A stretch of 64,000 nucleotides of DNA from Nereocystis luetkeana (GCA_031213475.1 JARUPZ010000024.1:7009324-7073323); one strand, 5' to 3'; positions 21,981 through 33,470 are shown, counted from the first letter of the stretch. Made by a program: numbers and translations. The notes: generated from the letters alone by a model not told the origin.

Positions 21981-23750
21981 TTAGCGTATATGCGGATTTT
22001 GTCGTTGTAACATATACTCGGGTCGTATCGTGTGATTTTCAGCGCCCAACCCCGACGGGCTAGTCATACCGATGCCGGGCAAGCATATCAAACACACGTC
22101 AAATCCGCACTACCTTGCGCAAAATACAGAGCCCACACCACCGCAGACCAGACTCGTTTCCCACGGCTCCACAGCCAGCCCCCTTGCTCGGTAGGACACA
22201 CACAGCAGGTCCGGAATCCATTAGAAAATGCCGCCAGGTTGAACGGCACACCCCGCAATACATTAGAATTCAGTATCGAGGTGAAACGGCAGTATCAAAT
22301 CCCATCATGAATATTCGCCAAGGTAAACCGGCGATGCACCTACCTGTTGAAACACCGAGAACTGCCAATTTGAAAACGCAGTCCCAACCAAAAAACATCC
22401 CACCATATCCTTTTCTGTATAGGTATTCCTGACGTATGCGAGACAGGGATTGCAGGAAGAGACGATCCAACAAACTAGCATACGCCGGGGAAGTCGTCCA
22501 TAAAAAACGATAACACCGTTTTGGCACAGATGAAGTATTATGCAGCCCGACGACTTCATCCCCCTTGTTGTATACAGCCCTGTAATACAGAATGCCAGCA
22601 CGGTTCAGACATATAACCACTCAAATCCGACCATAGCATCCTTCCTGCTTGGAAATCTCCATGAAAGCATACATAAGGACGAAAGCCTCTGGAACGGAAG
22701 TCAGAAGGACTACGAGCACGGGTATAGTTTACTGATTCTCCTGTGAATTGTGCTCAGTTACCCAATACGTGGCCAAGTGTACGAAACGATTCATCAAGAC
22801 CTTCGACATGTATGTGCTGCTGACGCATTTGCCTGACTCGATGCAATATTATCGCCGAACACGTTGTATCATCCCCTTGGAATTCCTCACGTTGCTCGCT
22901 AATTCCTCACTTACTTCCCAAACGAGTGACATTTATTTATAGTGAAAAAGACTACGTATGCCACAAAATCTAATGCCCCACAGTCCTCGAGGAAGAAAGC
23001 GAGAAGGAAATTTACTCACACTCACCACCAAGACACCGCCAAGGAGAAACGACTTCGCGTGCAACGGATTGATGTAAAAACCGGCCTTTCCTGTTTGTGC
23101 TACTCTGCCTAGTGTCCTTGAAGAACGCAATATGGAGCTGAGAAGTAAAAACCAAAAATAAACTACAGCGATATGCCCCGAACGCCGACGTCACCGTCCC
23201 TACTACAGCAGGAATCAGCAGAAGCGAATTTAATATGAATGACGTTCTCCAAACTGGTTACTATCTATGGTATATCCCGTTACTACCTATAATATATCCC
23301 ATGCACCATTGACAAACAAATTATCTGTGCCCGTGAAGCAATTGTTCGGATTTGAGCCCCAGGTAGGTACTGCAGTAAAGCCTGTGCGCCCGCTCTCCGT
23401 TCGCTCATGTTACCGATGTCACAACTTGCAGTGTCCGATCTGTGCATCCAAACGCCAGCATCGATAAGGAGTAGGGAAACGGCAACACTCTACATAATCT
23501 TATCAAGCCGACCGGTTTGTGCGTTGACGGATATTATACAAAACAAGAGCACAATAAACACACCACCCCCCGCGAGCATACGAGATGATACGGTTTTATC
23601 GTAAGTCCACCAGTCGGACATCGAGGTTATCCAAAAACCCAAGTCAATTCGTCGTGCAAAGAGTCACCATTAGCGGCTGTGGGTAGTATTGGAAATTACG
23701 TCAACCACAAGAACGTGTCTCTTCCAAATAGACACCTATATAAGGTGGTC
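21981..23750. other. A-unit-specific stretch downstream of the kinase gene
   Basis: Absent from unit B, where sequences matching 21980 and 24633 are almost adjacent. No exon or repeat family recognised. It should contain the 3' UTR of copy A if that copy was ever expressed. Confidence 0.5.
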
Positions 23751-23938
23751 CTACCCCCAGCCTATCGACTCCATTATGTCTTTGAATGTTGGGCGATTAC
23801 TAGGCACGCAATCCCAACAGGCTTTGATGACATTCGCCAAACCGGCCGGAGAGTCCGCTGGGAGTTGAACACTTCCCAGACCACCACGCCGAAGCTGTAC
23901 ACATCGCTTGGGTAGGAAGCACACTTTACGTCCAGAAC
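23751..23938 (-). pseudogene. copy A kinase C-lobe exon, with internal deletion
   Basis: The acceptor CGATAAG precedes GTTCTGGACGTAAAG. The first frame gives VLDVKCASYPSDVYSFGVVV and WEVF (subdomain IX). A different frame then gives LPADSPAGLANVIKACWDCV and PSNRPTFKDIMESIGWG before a TAG (subdomain XI). The roughly 25-30 residues that normally lie between (subdomain X) are missing, so a deletion with frame change has occurred here. Confidence 0.7.
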
Positions 23939-24453
23939 CTTATCGGGAAAGAGAGGAGAAATACGTGGATACGCAAGGGGCATACGCGCGAGCATTTACG
24001 TCTTTAGATGCCAGAGTTGTTCGTGCCATCCCAAGGCAGTCAAGAGACGAACGCGTACCACTGCTCTTGCTCAAGTCACCATGTTTTAGGCGTAGAGCAG
24101 GCCCGGACGCTGTATATAATTTCGCGTCCAGCGAACGGCGGCAGATACATGAGACCATGTTCGTTCGTTAAGGGGGACCGTGAGGACATTGCTCTTACGA
24201 CATGAATAACTGGCTGGAAAAGCGGAACCCCAACGGACATATGTGTGGGTCGGCTTCAGTCTCCGGTCAAATTGCGACCTGTTCTAGAAAACATCACACC
24301 TATCGCGAGCGCCACTGTCTGGCACAACGCAGACGGCATAGTAAAACAGGATATAAACCCTGGGGGTAATAAATTATGGGCTCGGCGTGAATACCAATTT
24401 ATATCCCGTCCGTAGACCTACTGTGTGATCTTCAGGCTTAACAAATGTCATAC

Positions 24454-24570
24454 CTCCGGAGCAGCCCAGGCGTAGCTCATTTTCGTGCTGTGGTTCGCGC
24501 GCGTCGTGTAGGTGGCCAGACCCGTGGAGTTGGTGAGCGTCGGCCATTTCGAGGTCCCGAAATCCCCAAT
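24454..24570 (-). CDS. copy A kinase activation-loop exon (DFG to APE)
   Basis: 117 nt, phase 0 at both ends, between CGTGTAG and GTATGAC. It encodes IGDFGTSKW followed by a Thr/Ser-rich loop (NSTGLATYTTRANHSTKMS) and YAWAAPE. DFG and the AAPE form of the APE motif are intact. It continues the catalytic-loop exon, which ends GRAK. There is no counterpart in copy B. Confidence 0.82.
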
Positions 24571-24821
24571 CTACACGTCAGACGCAAAATGCAACCGTTC
24601 ACATTCCAGGGAGTGGAGGTCTGTGATGAGGGTTTGGACAAATATGCAGCTCTGCAGAACGGATCCCCCTACGAGTCCCGGAATCCAGTTAACCTCATAC
24701 ATTCGTGTGATTTTGTTGCATTGCGTCTGTTGCCATCTTCAACAGGCATTTGTGAACACAATTAAAAACTCTACCCAAAACAGGATCAACTCGCTTGATA
24801 TTTGCATAGATAATTCGTCAC

Positions 24822-25214
24822 CTTGGCTCTACCAGCCCCGTCCAACAGCACGTTAGGTGACTTCAAATCCCCATGGATGGTCTCCTTGTGATGCAAAAAT
24901 GACATTCCCGTACATATGTCTCCGATGATGCGTCGAGCATGGTCCTCGGCGAGCGGCTCCACCGCCTGGTTTAGCAGCGCGCGTAAGTCTCCGCCCGGCA
25001 TGAGCTCCATGACTAGAACAAGACGATCTTGACTCGACGTGATCGCTCCGTAGACGTGCACTGTGTGAGGGCTCCTCAAACGGATCATTGTTTGCAACTC
25101 CCTCCAAAAAGACTTGCATCGGCTTTTGTCACGATCCATCTTCATCTTACTCTCGGTAACGCCACACGTCATCTCTACGTTTCCGCTCTCGAGTGCACCT
25201 AGATCGTGCTCGAC
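24822..25214 (-). CDS. copy A kinase exon, alphaC to catalytic loop
   Basis: 393 nt, open throughout, phase 0. Landmarks: alphaC Glu in SFWRELQTMIRL; RSPHTVHVYGAI; hinge LVLVMELMPGGDLRALL; SFLHHKETIHGDLKSPNVLL. The catalytic loop has HGD where most kinases have HRD, with Asp, Lys and Asn (HGDLKSPN) retained; copy B shares this, so it predates the duplication. The acceptor is GTGCAG/GTCGAG and the donor AAG/GTGACG. The overall pattern is that of TKL-type kinases. Confidence 0.85.
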
Positions 25215-25566
25215 CTGCACAACCTGGGTCGTTCATCAATAAGGGGCGTGTGCGGTTCAGGAAGGTTAGCGAGAAAACGTTTCGAGACCGCCGTAGCAGT
25301 CGCTCAAGTGACGACGTGGCGAGCGAAAACAAAAGCGTGTACAGAATCCAGACCCCTCCTGAAGTTCAGTTGGTTTGCAGAACAGTGGCCCTGTCGGCTG
25401 GAAACAAATCACGCATGTGGAATTTTTTGTGTCTGCAACCGTTGACCTGCAGACGACGATGCCTAGAGTGGGGAGAGTGAAAACCTTGCTCACAACGGAT
25501 ACTAGTCTACTGCAATCGATGTTGCTCCGTTGTGTTTTGTTTCTTTAAGGTTCAGCAGCTGCTTAC

Positions 25567-25749
25567 CTTGGCGGCTGCGTTACGGCCATTATAGTCGGCG
25601 ATGTAGACTGCCCCGAACTCGCCCTTCCCAAGCGACTCGTCTGTTACGATCATGTCGTCCTCAGCGATTTCAACCTTGTCAAGGTTTAGCTGGCGCCGCA
25701 TGCGGCGGGCCTCCAACGAAACCGTTGTCGACGAAGGTGCCTCCTGTCC
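25567..25749 (-). CDS. copy A kinase N-lobe exon
   Basis: 183 nt, phase 0, acceptor CCGCAG, donor AAG/GTAAGC. Encodes a linker and then VTDESLGKGEFGAVYIADYN with the glycine-rich loop GKGEFGAV, and GRNAAAK whose Lys is the ATP-binding residue. Equal in length to the copy B exon and undamaged. Confidence 0.82.
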
Positions 25750-25824
25750 CTGCGGTTTCATACAGCAATATAATATGGGCAGGATTTCATGCACATCATA
25801 GTACGTCGGCGTCGGTTGGAAGTA

Positions 25825-25948
25825 CCCCCCATCAATAATATCACCGTATCGAATTGTACATTCAGTGCCCCCCATCAATAATATCACCGTATCGAATTGT
25901 ACATTCAGTGCCCCCCATCAATAATATCACCGTATCGAATTGTACATT
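25825..25948. repeat. 43-bp minisatellite, three copies, in copy A intron
   Basis: Three head-to-tail units of 43 bp, nearly identical (CCCCCCATCAATAATATCAC ... GAATTGTACATTCAGTG), starting near 25825, 25868 and 25911. Copy B has one diverged equivalent, so the expansion happened after the duplication. Confidence 0.9.
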
Positions 25949-26106
25949 CCATTCTGCGTGTTGGCTTGCATTTGCAGCAACACATCTAGACAACACAAAA
26001 CGGCATTTGTTTAGACCTTTGCATTTTTAAGGCAGTCTCATGAGCTGATCAACGTGTATCCCACTCGTGGTTCCGGGCTGGACACCGGAGGGACCACCAA
26101 TCGCAC

Positions 26107-26196
26107 CTCGGATCCGTGAAGCTAGAGATGCACGCTGTCCCTGAAGTCCTGTCCGAGCTTGTTCAGCCCGTCTCCAACTTGCAATTGCAGGCCAAA
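26107..26196 (-). pseudogene. copy A helix exon 3 with in-frame stop
   Basis: 90 nt, phase 0, acceptor CTTCCAG, donor GAG/GTGCGA. It reads FGLQLQVGDGLNKLGQDFRD SVHL, then TAG at 26124-26122 where copy B has CAG (Gln), then LHGSE. It forms the last part of the fourth helix. The stop truncates the product before the kinase. Confidence 0.8.
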
Positions 26197-26852
26197 CTGG
26201 AAGCACCCAGACAAAGCACAAAGGTGTGCGGTACGGTGAGCTGCCTGCTGTGGCAGCCGTGGCTCACACCCGTGCACTAGACGCAAATCAGGTAGGGTTG
26301 ATCTGACAGCCATCGACATCCGGCTCGTTTGAACATAGGCCAACGCAACACCGCTAGGGCAAGAGGTCTATATCTGAAGAAGGAGGGCGTAAATTGCATT
26401 CCCCACGAAGTTAGGGTCTAAACTAACCGTCCTGGCAGCGACTTCTTGCCGGGTCCAGTCTAGAGTTCTCGAACGAGGTAACACACGACTCCACACACAG
26501 AGAAACTAGGCTAAGGTGTAACTCGAATGTAGATTTTGTTTTAAAAGCCGTCACCCAAAACGGGGACAGTAATTCACCCCTTTGTTGAGTTGGCTGCAAA
26601 AGAAGATTTCCATTGAAAAATGGGTTTGGCCACCACTACTCCACGGGATCGTCAGGGTTGGCGCTTTGGGAGCCCGCAAAAGGCTTCATCAGACCCTTCT
26701 TATTTCCAATATCCATCTAGCCAATTCGTACAAAGCTAACAGATACGCATGACGTAATCGGCCTGCTGAACGTGAAAAGCTCAGACGCCACTAAAATTGA
26801 CCCTAGGTTATCGAAAATCCTTGTATGAACAATTTTAGCGGTGTCGCCTCAC

Positions 26853-27044
26853 ATGTAAGCGACTAATAGCTGCGTCGATGACCGCCTCGGCCTCCTCCTG
26901 GCGCCGTTTGAACAATGTCGACATCATGACCTGGGAGAGTGCTCCTTTGCTTTGGTATGTTTTGATGACCTCAACCAGATCACCGACAGCATCGCGCACG
27001 TCCTCGATCAGTGTGCGGTGGGCCTCTTCGTTTGTTTTGTCGGC
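26853..27044 (-). pseudogene. copy A helix exon 2, splice acceptor lost
   Basis: 192 nt open in phase 0: ADKTNEEAHRTLIEDVRDAV ... FKRRQEEAEAVIDAAISRLH. I count 9 differences from copy B in 64 residues. The base pair before the exon is AC (GTCTAC/GCC) where copy B has AG (ATCTAG/GCC). The nearest alternative AG adds 5 nt and shifts the frame, so the exon is probably skipped or misspliced. Confidence 0.8.
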
Positions 27045-28680
27045 GTAGACTTGCCATCAATCGAAACACAGGCAGTCGAAAATTCGCATGAAAGGGTACA
27101 GGATGAAATTGGATCCAATTACTGCTGTGTAAAATTAATACGGTCGACATCCCGCCACGGCATTAGCCCTACCAACTCCAGAGTATGAGCTAACCTGAAG
27201 TGAGTTGACGGCAGCATTACCTGTATGCGCTGGAAAGTTGCTGCTGTCTGAGGTATTCCATCGTCTATCGCATACAGGCACTGATCCAAACACCACAGAG
27301 GTTGCCTCTTTGGACGTAAACGTTCTTCACTGACGGGGCTCGTCAACGATGGAGCTACGACCCACCATATATAGTTAGATCGAATGCTACATTCCAACAT
27401 GTTTTGCTCAAAGTTCTTCGGCCAAGATCCAACCCGTGGAAAGGTGTGTCGGGCGCATGTTATCTTCCAAATGGTCGTAGAGTCGACAATGGGGTACATG
27501 TATAGAACTTGGCAAGCTAGGAGCCTTAGGTAATGTTTCCGGGTTCCCTAACGTTGCACGCGACTATCGCACGTGCACGAGGAAGACCATTTTCAATAAG
27601 GGGAAAGGAAAGGAAAACAACGTGTGAAAAACGTGCATACGCTAACGACATATTCGGCAAGTCTCGGGCGAATAGAATTGCTGTTCGCTCGTAGTTTTAC
27701 GTCAAGGTGATAATCCAACAAACGGCCTACACATCGAGTCAGACAAAACAAAAGGAGAACGAGCGTTGAGTGGCGCAGCACAACCAATGGCCGAGTACCC
27801 GAGCGTTTGATCGGTTTTTGAGGTGTCTAGGGCATACCACGACCTACCAGATACCTGGTATACAGAGAGCATATTATTGTTGGCAACAGTGACTATTACC
27901 AAGCGCGTGCATCGAGGACACGACATCATAAGATACATCAAACGTTCACCACCCACGTTTTTTCAACGCTCGTCTTGGTATGCATACTTGTAGCGAGGGG
28001 AAACATTTTCTTTGTCGTCATAACCCAACGTGAAGAGCCCCACGATGGAACCCAAAGTCGTGCAACCGGGGCGCGCACGTTGGGCGTTCCGGGGCGCCAG
28101 TGTAATGGACTGTTCACAATACTCTTTGCCCACGAGGGCTACAATACTCTCACAGAAGGGTAAATCACACTCAGCAACAGTATAGCCGTTGGATTAAGGC
28201 TCGTAGCAGCTGGACGATGTGCACAGCGTGCCTTCATTTGGTTAGAGCTCGATACGATGAAATACTGCTAGGAAAATCACCGTTATTCGACAACGTCGTG
28301 CACATTGTATGCCCCCCAACATAATCGGAAATTTATGCCGATACGAAACCCCTGTATCTTGAGGTATACGCTTTGCGTTGTTTCTCTATCGCTCTCCACT
28401 TACGATCTCATTTATATTGAGATATACGCTTTGCATTGTTGCTCTATCGCTCTTCATTTATTTACGATCTCATGATTTCTATTTCTTCCTGGCGTCTATA
28501 TACCTTGGTTCTTCTATGGGCTTGGCGAGACACCGGAAGACGAGGATTGCGGATGTTATAGTAAATGCGCCTCTGAAGTCGACAAAAGATAAAACGTTCA
28601 GTAAAACGCGCTTCAAGCGTTTAGTTGACTGCTTACGAACATGACAGATAGCCTGCTTCACCTGTCACATGGATACACAC
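27045..28680 (-). other. copy A intron
   Basis: Aligns patchily with the copy B intron 38334-39682. Contains a TACCTGGTA motif (27852-27860) and a tandem duplication of about 57 bp (28358-28473). No exon seen. Confidence 0.6.
28358..28473. repeat. tandem duplication of about 57 bp
   Basis: Two diverged units share ATACGCTTTGC-TTGTT, CTCTATCGCTCT and TACGATCTCAT. Copy B has a single diverged version, so it arose in unit A. Confidence 0.7.
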
Positions 28681-29875
28681 CTCTTCGAGCACACTCGCTG
28701 CCCGCCGAAGCAAACCCATGAACGAGCGGGACCGCTTCACCATGTGGCCAGCCGTTCCCATGTTGTTGGAGCTGTCCGTCGCCAACTTCATGAGGATAAT
28801 CACCCACCCTGCCGCCTCGGCGACGCCGGGAATCGGAGACATCCGGGCCAGCTCCTGCACTGCTGCGATCACCGCATGCCTAACACCCATACCACGAACT
28901 GTCGCTCGGGAGCCACCGACAGAGACGGCTCCGCTCGCACCTGATTCGGTCGTGACATTTTGAACACCGACTTCCTCATTCGGCGGACGCTGTGCACCTA
29001 CCACTGTTGCGACTGCAATTGAAGATCGGCGCCCTGGGTGGTTGCCTTCGTGTCCAGTTTCGCCAAACACGCGGCGCTGCGGGTCGTTTGGTTGGAGCGA
29101 AGCATCCACTTCCACCTTCACTCGAGACTCTGGTAAACCGGGGATGTTGGCAGGCGCCCCCCGGGGAGATAGCCTCTGCCACGGTTTCTTTCTGCTGCTT
29201 ATCAAGCGAAGCAAAGTCTCCGTTATATCGTGCCCTATCGCTCCGTGACGGCGATCTATCACCGGGAGGGCGAATAGGGCTTGAAGAGGAGGCCTTGGCG
29301 TCGTCGATGTCATTCTCTCCATCCTGGGCAACGGCTGATGCCTGGTTGCTGTCTTGTGTCCGAGATTGTTTGCGGTAAAGCAATCCTGCCCCCACCAACA
29401 CAATGAAAATTGCCACACTTGACAATGCCACAGCCATCGGCGTCGTATTTGACGGCGTCCTGCCTCCGGTAGCTAAGGTAGGTAAAGAAGTTGGCCCGCG
29501 TGGAAGTGGGCTCAATGCCGTCGGGTCCACCACCAGGGTTGGCGAAGAAGTTGGCCTCGGTACAGGTGTATCGGTATTGGGCGTGGGTGATGACTTTCCC
29601 TCTGATGTTGCCCCAGACGGTTGGATCGCTTCATCGAACGTCGTCGGGGCAGGCGATGGAGGAACGCCAAGCGTTGGAGTCTGCGTGTGTAAGGGCGTAC
29701 TCGCAGGCGCAGCGGTTCCTGGGATGCTCGTTTCGAGGAGCACAGCGGCGCAATCGACCCCACCTGGGTTTGGTTCGCTACCCCACTCCCCGACCGTTAT
29801 TCCCACCACAAGAAACTGGGAACCCGATCGACTTGAAGCGATGGCTTCAGCCCGCTCGAAACTGGACGTCCCACC
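28681..29875 (-). pseudogene. copy A stalk-membrane-helix exon, frameshifted
   Basis: 1195 nt against 1179 in copy B; not a multiple of three. Begins GGTSSF... with the end of an SBBP blade, then a Pro/Ser/Thr-rich stalk (LHTQTPTLGVPPSPAPTTFD), a membrane helix (MAVALSSVAIFIVLVGAGLL) followed by YRKQSR, and an acidic Ser-rich region. The frame changes at a C6G4 run at about 29157-29166; the rest (ASLQPNDPQ ... VQELARMSPIPGVAEAAGWV ... RRAASVLEE) lies in another frame. The last 70 residues are the first half of the four-helix segment. Confidence 0.8.
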
Positions 29876-30314
29876 CTACGGAGCGAGTCGAACATGGAGT
29901 GGTGGCCGGAAGGAAACGACAACACGGTCGAGTACGTATTCAAACCTTTCAAAGCGTGCTAAGGTACTAATAAATCTAAACGTTTGTGGTCAGGAACGCC
30001 TGGCGGGGACAATTGCCCACCTCTCCCACCACGCAACCGGTGAAATAATATATTCTAGGGGCGACACCAAAGCTCATAGGCTGGGTATATCTAGTGTAAA
30101 ATAGCATAAATACACATGGTGTTACTTGCGTAATGGGTGACCCTTCAGGTGACGACCTCCGTTGCTGGTAAAATACGACGACTCAATACCGAAATCACAA
30201 TCGTAGCTCAGTTGCTTCGCTAACGTTCAAGTACCATTCGTGGTATGCTTGAATTGCCCCCCCGGTGCATTCTAGTAGACATGGCATTTTAGAGGGGTAG
30301 CCAATAATAGTCAC

Positions 30315-30451
30315 CTGCCAACGCCAGACTTCAGTCCCGTTTTCATCCAGCTTTGCAGCAGCAAAGTCACTACCGCCAGGGTTCGAGTTACCCCATAGCC
30401 CCCGTGATACCCCAGTGCATACCACGGAGCCGTCCATGTCTGCCGCTATGC
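30315..30451 (-). pseudogene. copy A last SBBP blade exon, 5'-shortened
   Basis: ADMDGSVVCTGVSRGLWGNS, then PGGSDFAAAKLDENGTEVWR WQ before GTGACT. Matches the copy B blade at 41263-41430 except that about 22 nt near the 5' end are missing, which breaks the frame from the acceptor. No further SBBP exon follows upstream, so unit A begins here. Confidence 0.75.
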
Positions 30452-31322
30452 AATACCGCCCTGCCTGAGTCCGCCCAAAAAAGCGGTACCGCCCTTTACC
30501 CCTGAATGGCACGTGCCACGCATGGTATCTAATAATGCAGACCGGTACCTGGCATAATAAATTTCTATCAAGAATAGTATTCCTTTAGGTACATGTTGAA
30601 ACAAAAACAAAAAGCTACCGTTACAAGACTACCAGGCTACCAGGTATATATTACGACTGGCCTGTTTTCTCAGGCCCATTTGTATCAGAGAGCTTTTGTT
30701 TCCGCAATTTCCAAACTTTGGAAATAACTGGAGATATGTATCAATATGCGCAGGCGTTCTGTCGCTATTTAATAAAAATTAGTGAAATTATCCAGAAGCA
30801 AGAAAATCATGTTTGTTAAATTTCATACCCTTGTATACGAGTATTATTTAGAAAAAAAACAGGAAAATCTGGAAAATTAAAAAAAGGGCGAAAACAAAAT
30901 GAAAAATATGGAAAAAAGGTTATCCGATAAGAAATGACCCTATTTATAGAACACTCTTTCAATCTGGGTTTCATTTTATCTGGGGGTTTTGCCGAAATCA
31001 GGTATACCTGGTCACTTTCGTTCCAAAAACAGTTACATACTGAAATCAAGTACAAAACACACACCAGGAGCCCTGCTATTGGCCAAGCTGACATTGTAGC
31101 AAATTTTGGCACGAAAAGGCCAAGGTACAAGTGATTTTTTCTACTCTGTCTAGCTTTCAACTGATTCCGGCCAACTTTGGACCAATCAGAAACCATACAG
31201 TAGTTTCCCACACCCCCAACGCGAACGCCACCACTATTGGCGCCCTCCTGGGATTTTGTGATGAGCGGCACCTCCTCGCCACATCACACTACTACACCAC
31301 GGCATCACACCACAACAACAGC
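30452..31322. other. spacer between units A and B, AT-rich
   Basis: No gene. One TACCAGGTA (30638-30646) and a TACCTGGTC. Around 30780-30930 the sequence is very A-rich with GGAAAA repeats. Confidence 0.5.
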
Positions 31323-31951
31323 ATGGACTCAGGCGGCAGCTCGTCCTCCGCACATTGCATGGAGGTTGGCTTCAAGTTCGGCACACCAGCAGAACTTCGT
31401 GCGGGTGTGGGTAAGCGGTTTCTCGAGCATGGTCGAGGATTCGTTGTTGGAACCGGCGGTGGCCGCCCGAAAAAGTACACATGCTCCGGCGGGCCTCCTT
31501 CTTGCAAAAGGGTGAAAAAGCAGAAGCCCAATAATCCGATGCAGGGCGATATCCCTCTGGTCCTCGTGGAGCCCATCGTCGCTACACCGTCGAAGCTCTT
31601 CTGCAAGGCCGGGGTTCGCGCAACCAAGTTGCGCACAGGCGAGTGGCATGTGACCCATGCCGATTTCGATCACGTGAATTGCTCGGGTGGTAATGGCCGC
31701 GTAAGACTATGCGAAATCGACCCACTTGTGAAAAGCACGGTGGGCGCCAATCCGGACATAGGTGCGAAGGTGCTCAAGAAGAGCATCGAGCAACATCCTG
31801 GTGTTCCCGTCTCCATGCGCACCGCTGCTCGTGCCCGCAGCAACATGCTCGTCGCTGGTTCCGTGGAGGGGAAGGAGTCCTACCAAGATCTCCCAAGATG
31901 CTTCGAAGCATTTGTGCAAGACTCGCCCGGTTCGATGGCGTTGGTCGAGGT
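31323..31951 (+). CDS. MULE-type transposase N-terminal exon
   Basis: Open frame from MDSGGSSSS to ALVE before GTGAGAT (the frame itself runs to a stop at 31965-31967 and is open upstream to 31131). A Lys-rich CSGGPPSCKRVKKQK block is followed by a likely zinc-binding segment, FCKAGVRATKLRTGEWHVTH ADFDHVNC (C, H, H, C spaced as in FLYWCH/WRKY-GCM1-like fingers of MULE transposases). Then comes SMRTAARARSNMLVAGSVEG KESYQDLPRCFEAFVQDSPG SM, the linker that precedes the MULE DDE domain. No DDE catalytic domain was found downstream, so this is a first exon with the rest lost, or a domesticated DNA-binding piece. Flanking terminal repeats were not found. Confidence 0.6.
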
Positions 31952-31967
31952 GAGATGTTTGGTTTGA

Positions 31968-33415
31968 TATGACAGCAGCAGTGGTCAAAAATATACCTGG
32001 TGTAAACCAGTATTACCGAGAGTTGCTGTTGTACATGCACATACAATATGCTCGACGTGCATATTACACGTACATAGACACCACATGTCCATATCATATC
32101 CTACAAGTGCACCAAAGTATGTATACCTCACGCTGTTCATTTAGCTGGCTTCACCCAGTCTGCCTGCGTGTCTACCTCTCTTTGTTCCTTGTCTTCCTCA
32201 CGAGAAGAACATTCTTCCCTCCTCGACTCGTGTCGAGTTGTCCTCATGCATAGACATACTGCACCTTACTGCAGCTAATGTTTACACCAGAGCAAAGGCC
32301 AATAATAGGGGGTCTCGAAGTCTAGAACTTTCTACTTCACATACCTGGTACTACGTATATATGCGTATTAATAATTGCGAATAATATATAGCGCAGAGCA
32401 GATACTGCTGTGTCTAGGATGCATTAATAAGAGAACAACAATGAGTGATGTATCATACTCGTATTAATAGTAGTTCTCCGGTACGCTGGCATTTCACGTG
32501 CTTGACACTTGAATTTGCGGGGTTTTTTTTTTGGGGTCTTCCTCTGTCTCACAGTCTGTAACCACGCAATCAGTATATCTCTAGGGTAAGGAATCGGGAC
32601 GGACACTGGGTGTACTGATGAACCTGGGTAGAAAATACGAATTCATGGCAACACGATAACAAAAGGCAACGTCTGCCGTATCTCCAACAATCGGATATCC
32701 AAAATACTCAATCAAACGAGAATCAAGCTACATTCCCGTCATTCAATCAAATATTCAGAAAGCCAGTAATATCGATTGAGTTGTACGGTATGGCACATGC
32801 GTGTGGGCGTGCCACTGCGAAGCTGTAGTGGAAGAAGGTGGGAATGGGGATGTGCCCACAACGGGGATGGGAATGGGAGAAGCCGTGCCTACAACGAGAA
32901 TAGGAAGCACGAGTGGGACGGGAGGATGCTAAATCGGCCACTTGCTCTTTGGGGAGCAACTGGTGATTGAATTAATCGTGGGATGGGCAGGATTGGAATG
33001 GGAAGCTCCCAATCCACGATGGGGTTTCCGCCCCGTTCCTATCCCATCCACAATGGGAATAATTCCTGTCCCCTTGTCTGCCGTGAACACCCAAGATGAA
33101 TTTCAGTTGAGTATGTTTCACCCCAGGGGAAATTGATATGTTTTAATATACCAACACCGGCAGAGCTGAGTTCGGAAGGGGTATGACAGCCTTTTGGCGG
33201 AGAATCGTCGACGAGCCGGACGCGTTCTCGCCAGAGTTCTGAGTCACCCCACGGTAGGGGTTGAACTGTTTGGGCAGAATAGTTTTGACCGTTCGAGTTC
33301 CCTAAGCGAGGCACCAGCAATTAGGACGAAACGTTTACGCGTATATTCGTTTTAGCCCTAGCGCATAGAAGAGTGCCGGTCGGGTGGAACGAACCAGTTT
33401 CTCCCAAGTATTGTA
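31968..33415. other. spacer with TACCTGGTA motif and G-rich tracts
   Basis: No gene. A TACCTGGTA at 32342-32350 and a TACCTGGTG at about 31995. At 32836-33065 many GGGAATGGG/GGGGATGGGAATGGG tracts and, at the end, CCCATCC on the same strand. Confidence 0.5.
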
Positions 33416-33470
33416 TCGGGTGAGATATTGATTTCCAGATGTGAAGCACTCAGGATCGTCTGGTGCACCC
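33416..33470 (+). mobile_element. fragment related to the TCTACGATAGAG MITE
   Basis: TATCGGGTGAGATATTGATT followed by a diverged hairpin region matches the right part of that family. Its left part is not recognisable. Confidence 0.3.

Larger units (their letters stand above)
23751..30451 (-). pseudogene. receptor kinase copy A (SBBP-TM-four-helix-TKL), broken
   Basis: Exons recognised on the minus strand, 5' to 3': last SBBP blade (30451-30315), stalk/membrane/helix exon (29875-28681), helix exons (27044-26853 and 26196-26107), kinase N-lobe (25749-25567), alphaC to catalytic loop (25214-24822), DFG loop to APE (24570-24454), C-lobe (23938-23751). All have direct counterparts in copy B except the last two. 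Lesions: blade exon shortened by about 22 nt; frame change in the 29875-28681 exon; acceptor AG changed to AC at 27045-27046; TAG stop at 26124-26122; deletion with frame change in the C-lobe exon. Only the kinase exons from 25749 to 24454 read cleanly. A host receptor gene that has become a pseudogene. Confidence 0.8.

Noticed and set aside
25825-25948. Short direct repeats as a CRISPR-like array
   Set aside because: Units are contiguous without spacers, in a eukaryotic intron; a plain minisatellite.
32836-33065. G-rich tracts as a telomere-like or regulatory repeat
   Set aside because: Units are irregular, mixed with C-rich tracts on the same strand, and do not match a telomere repeat.
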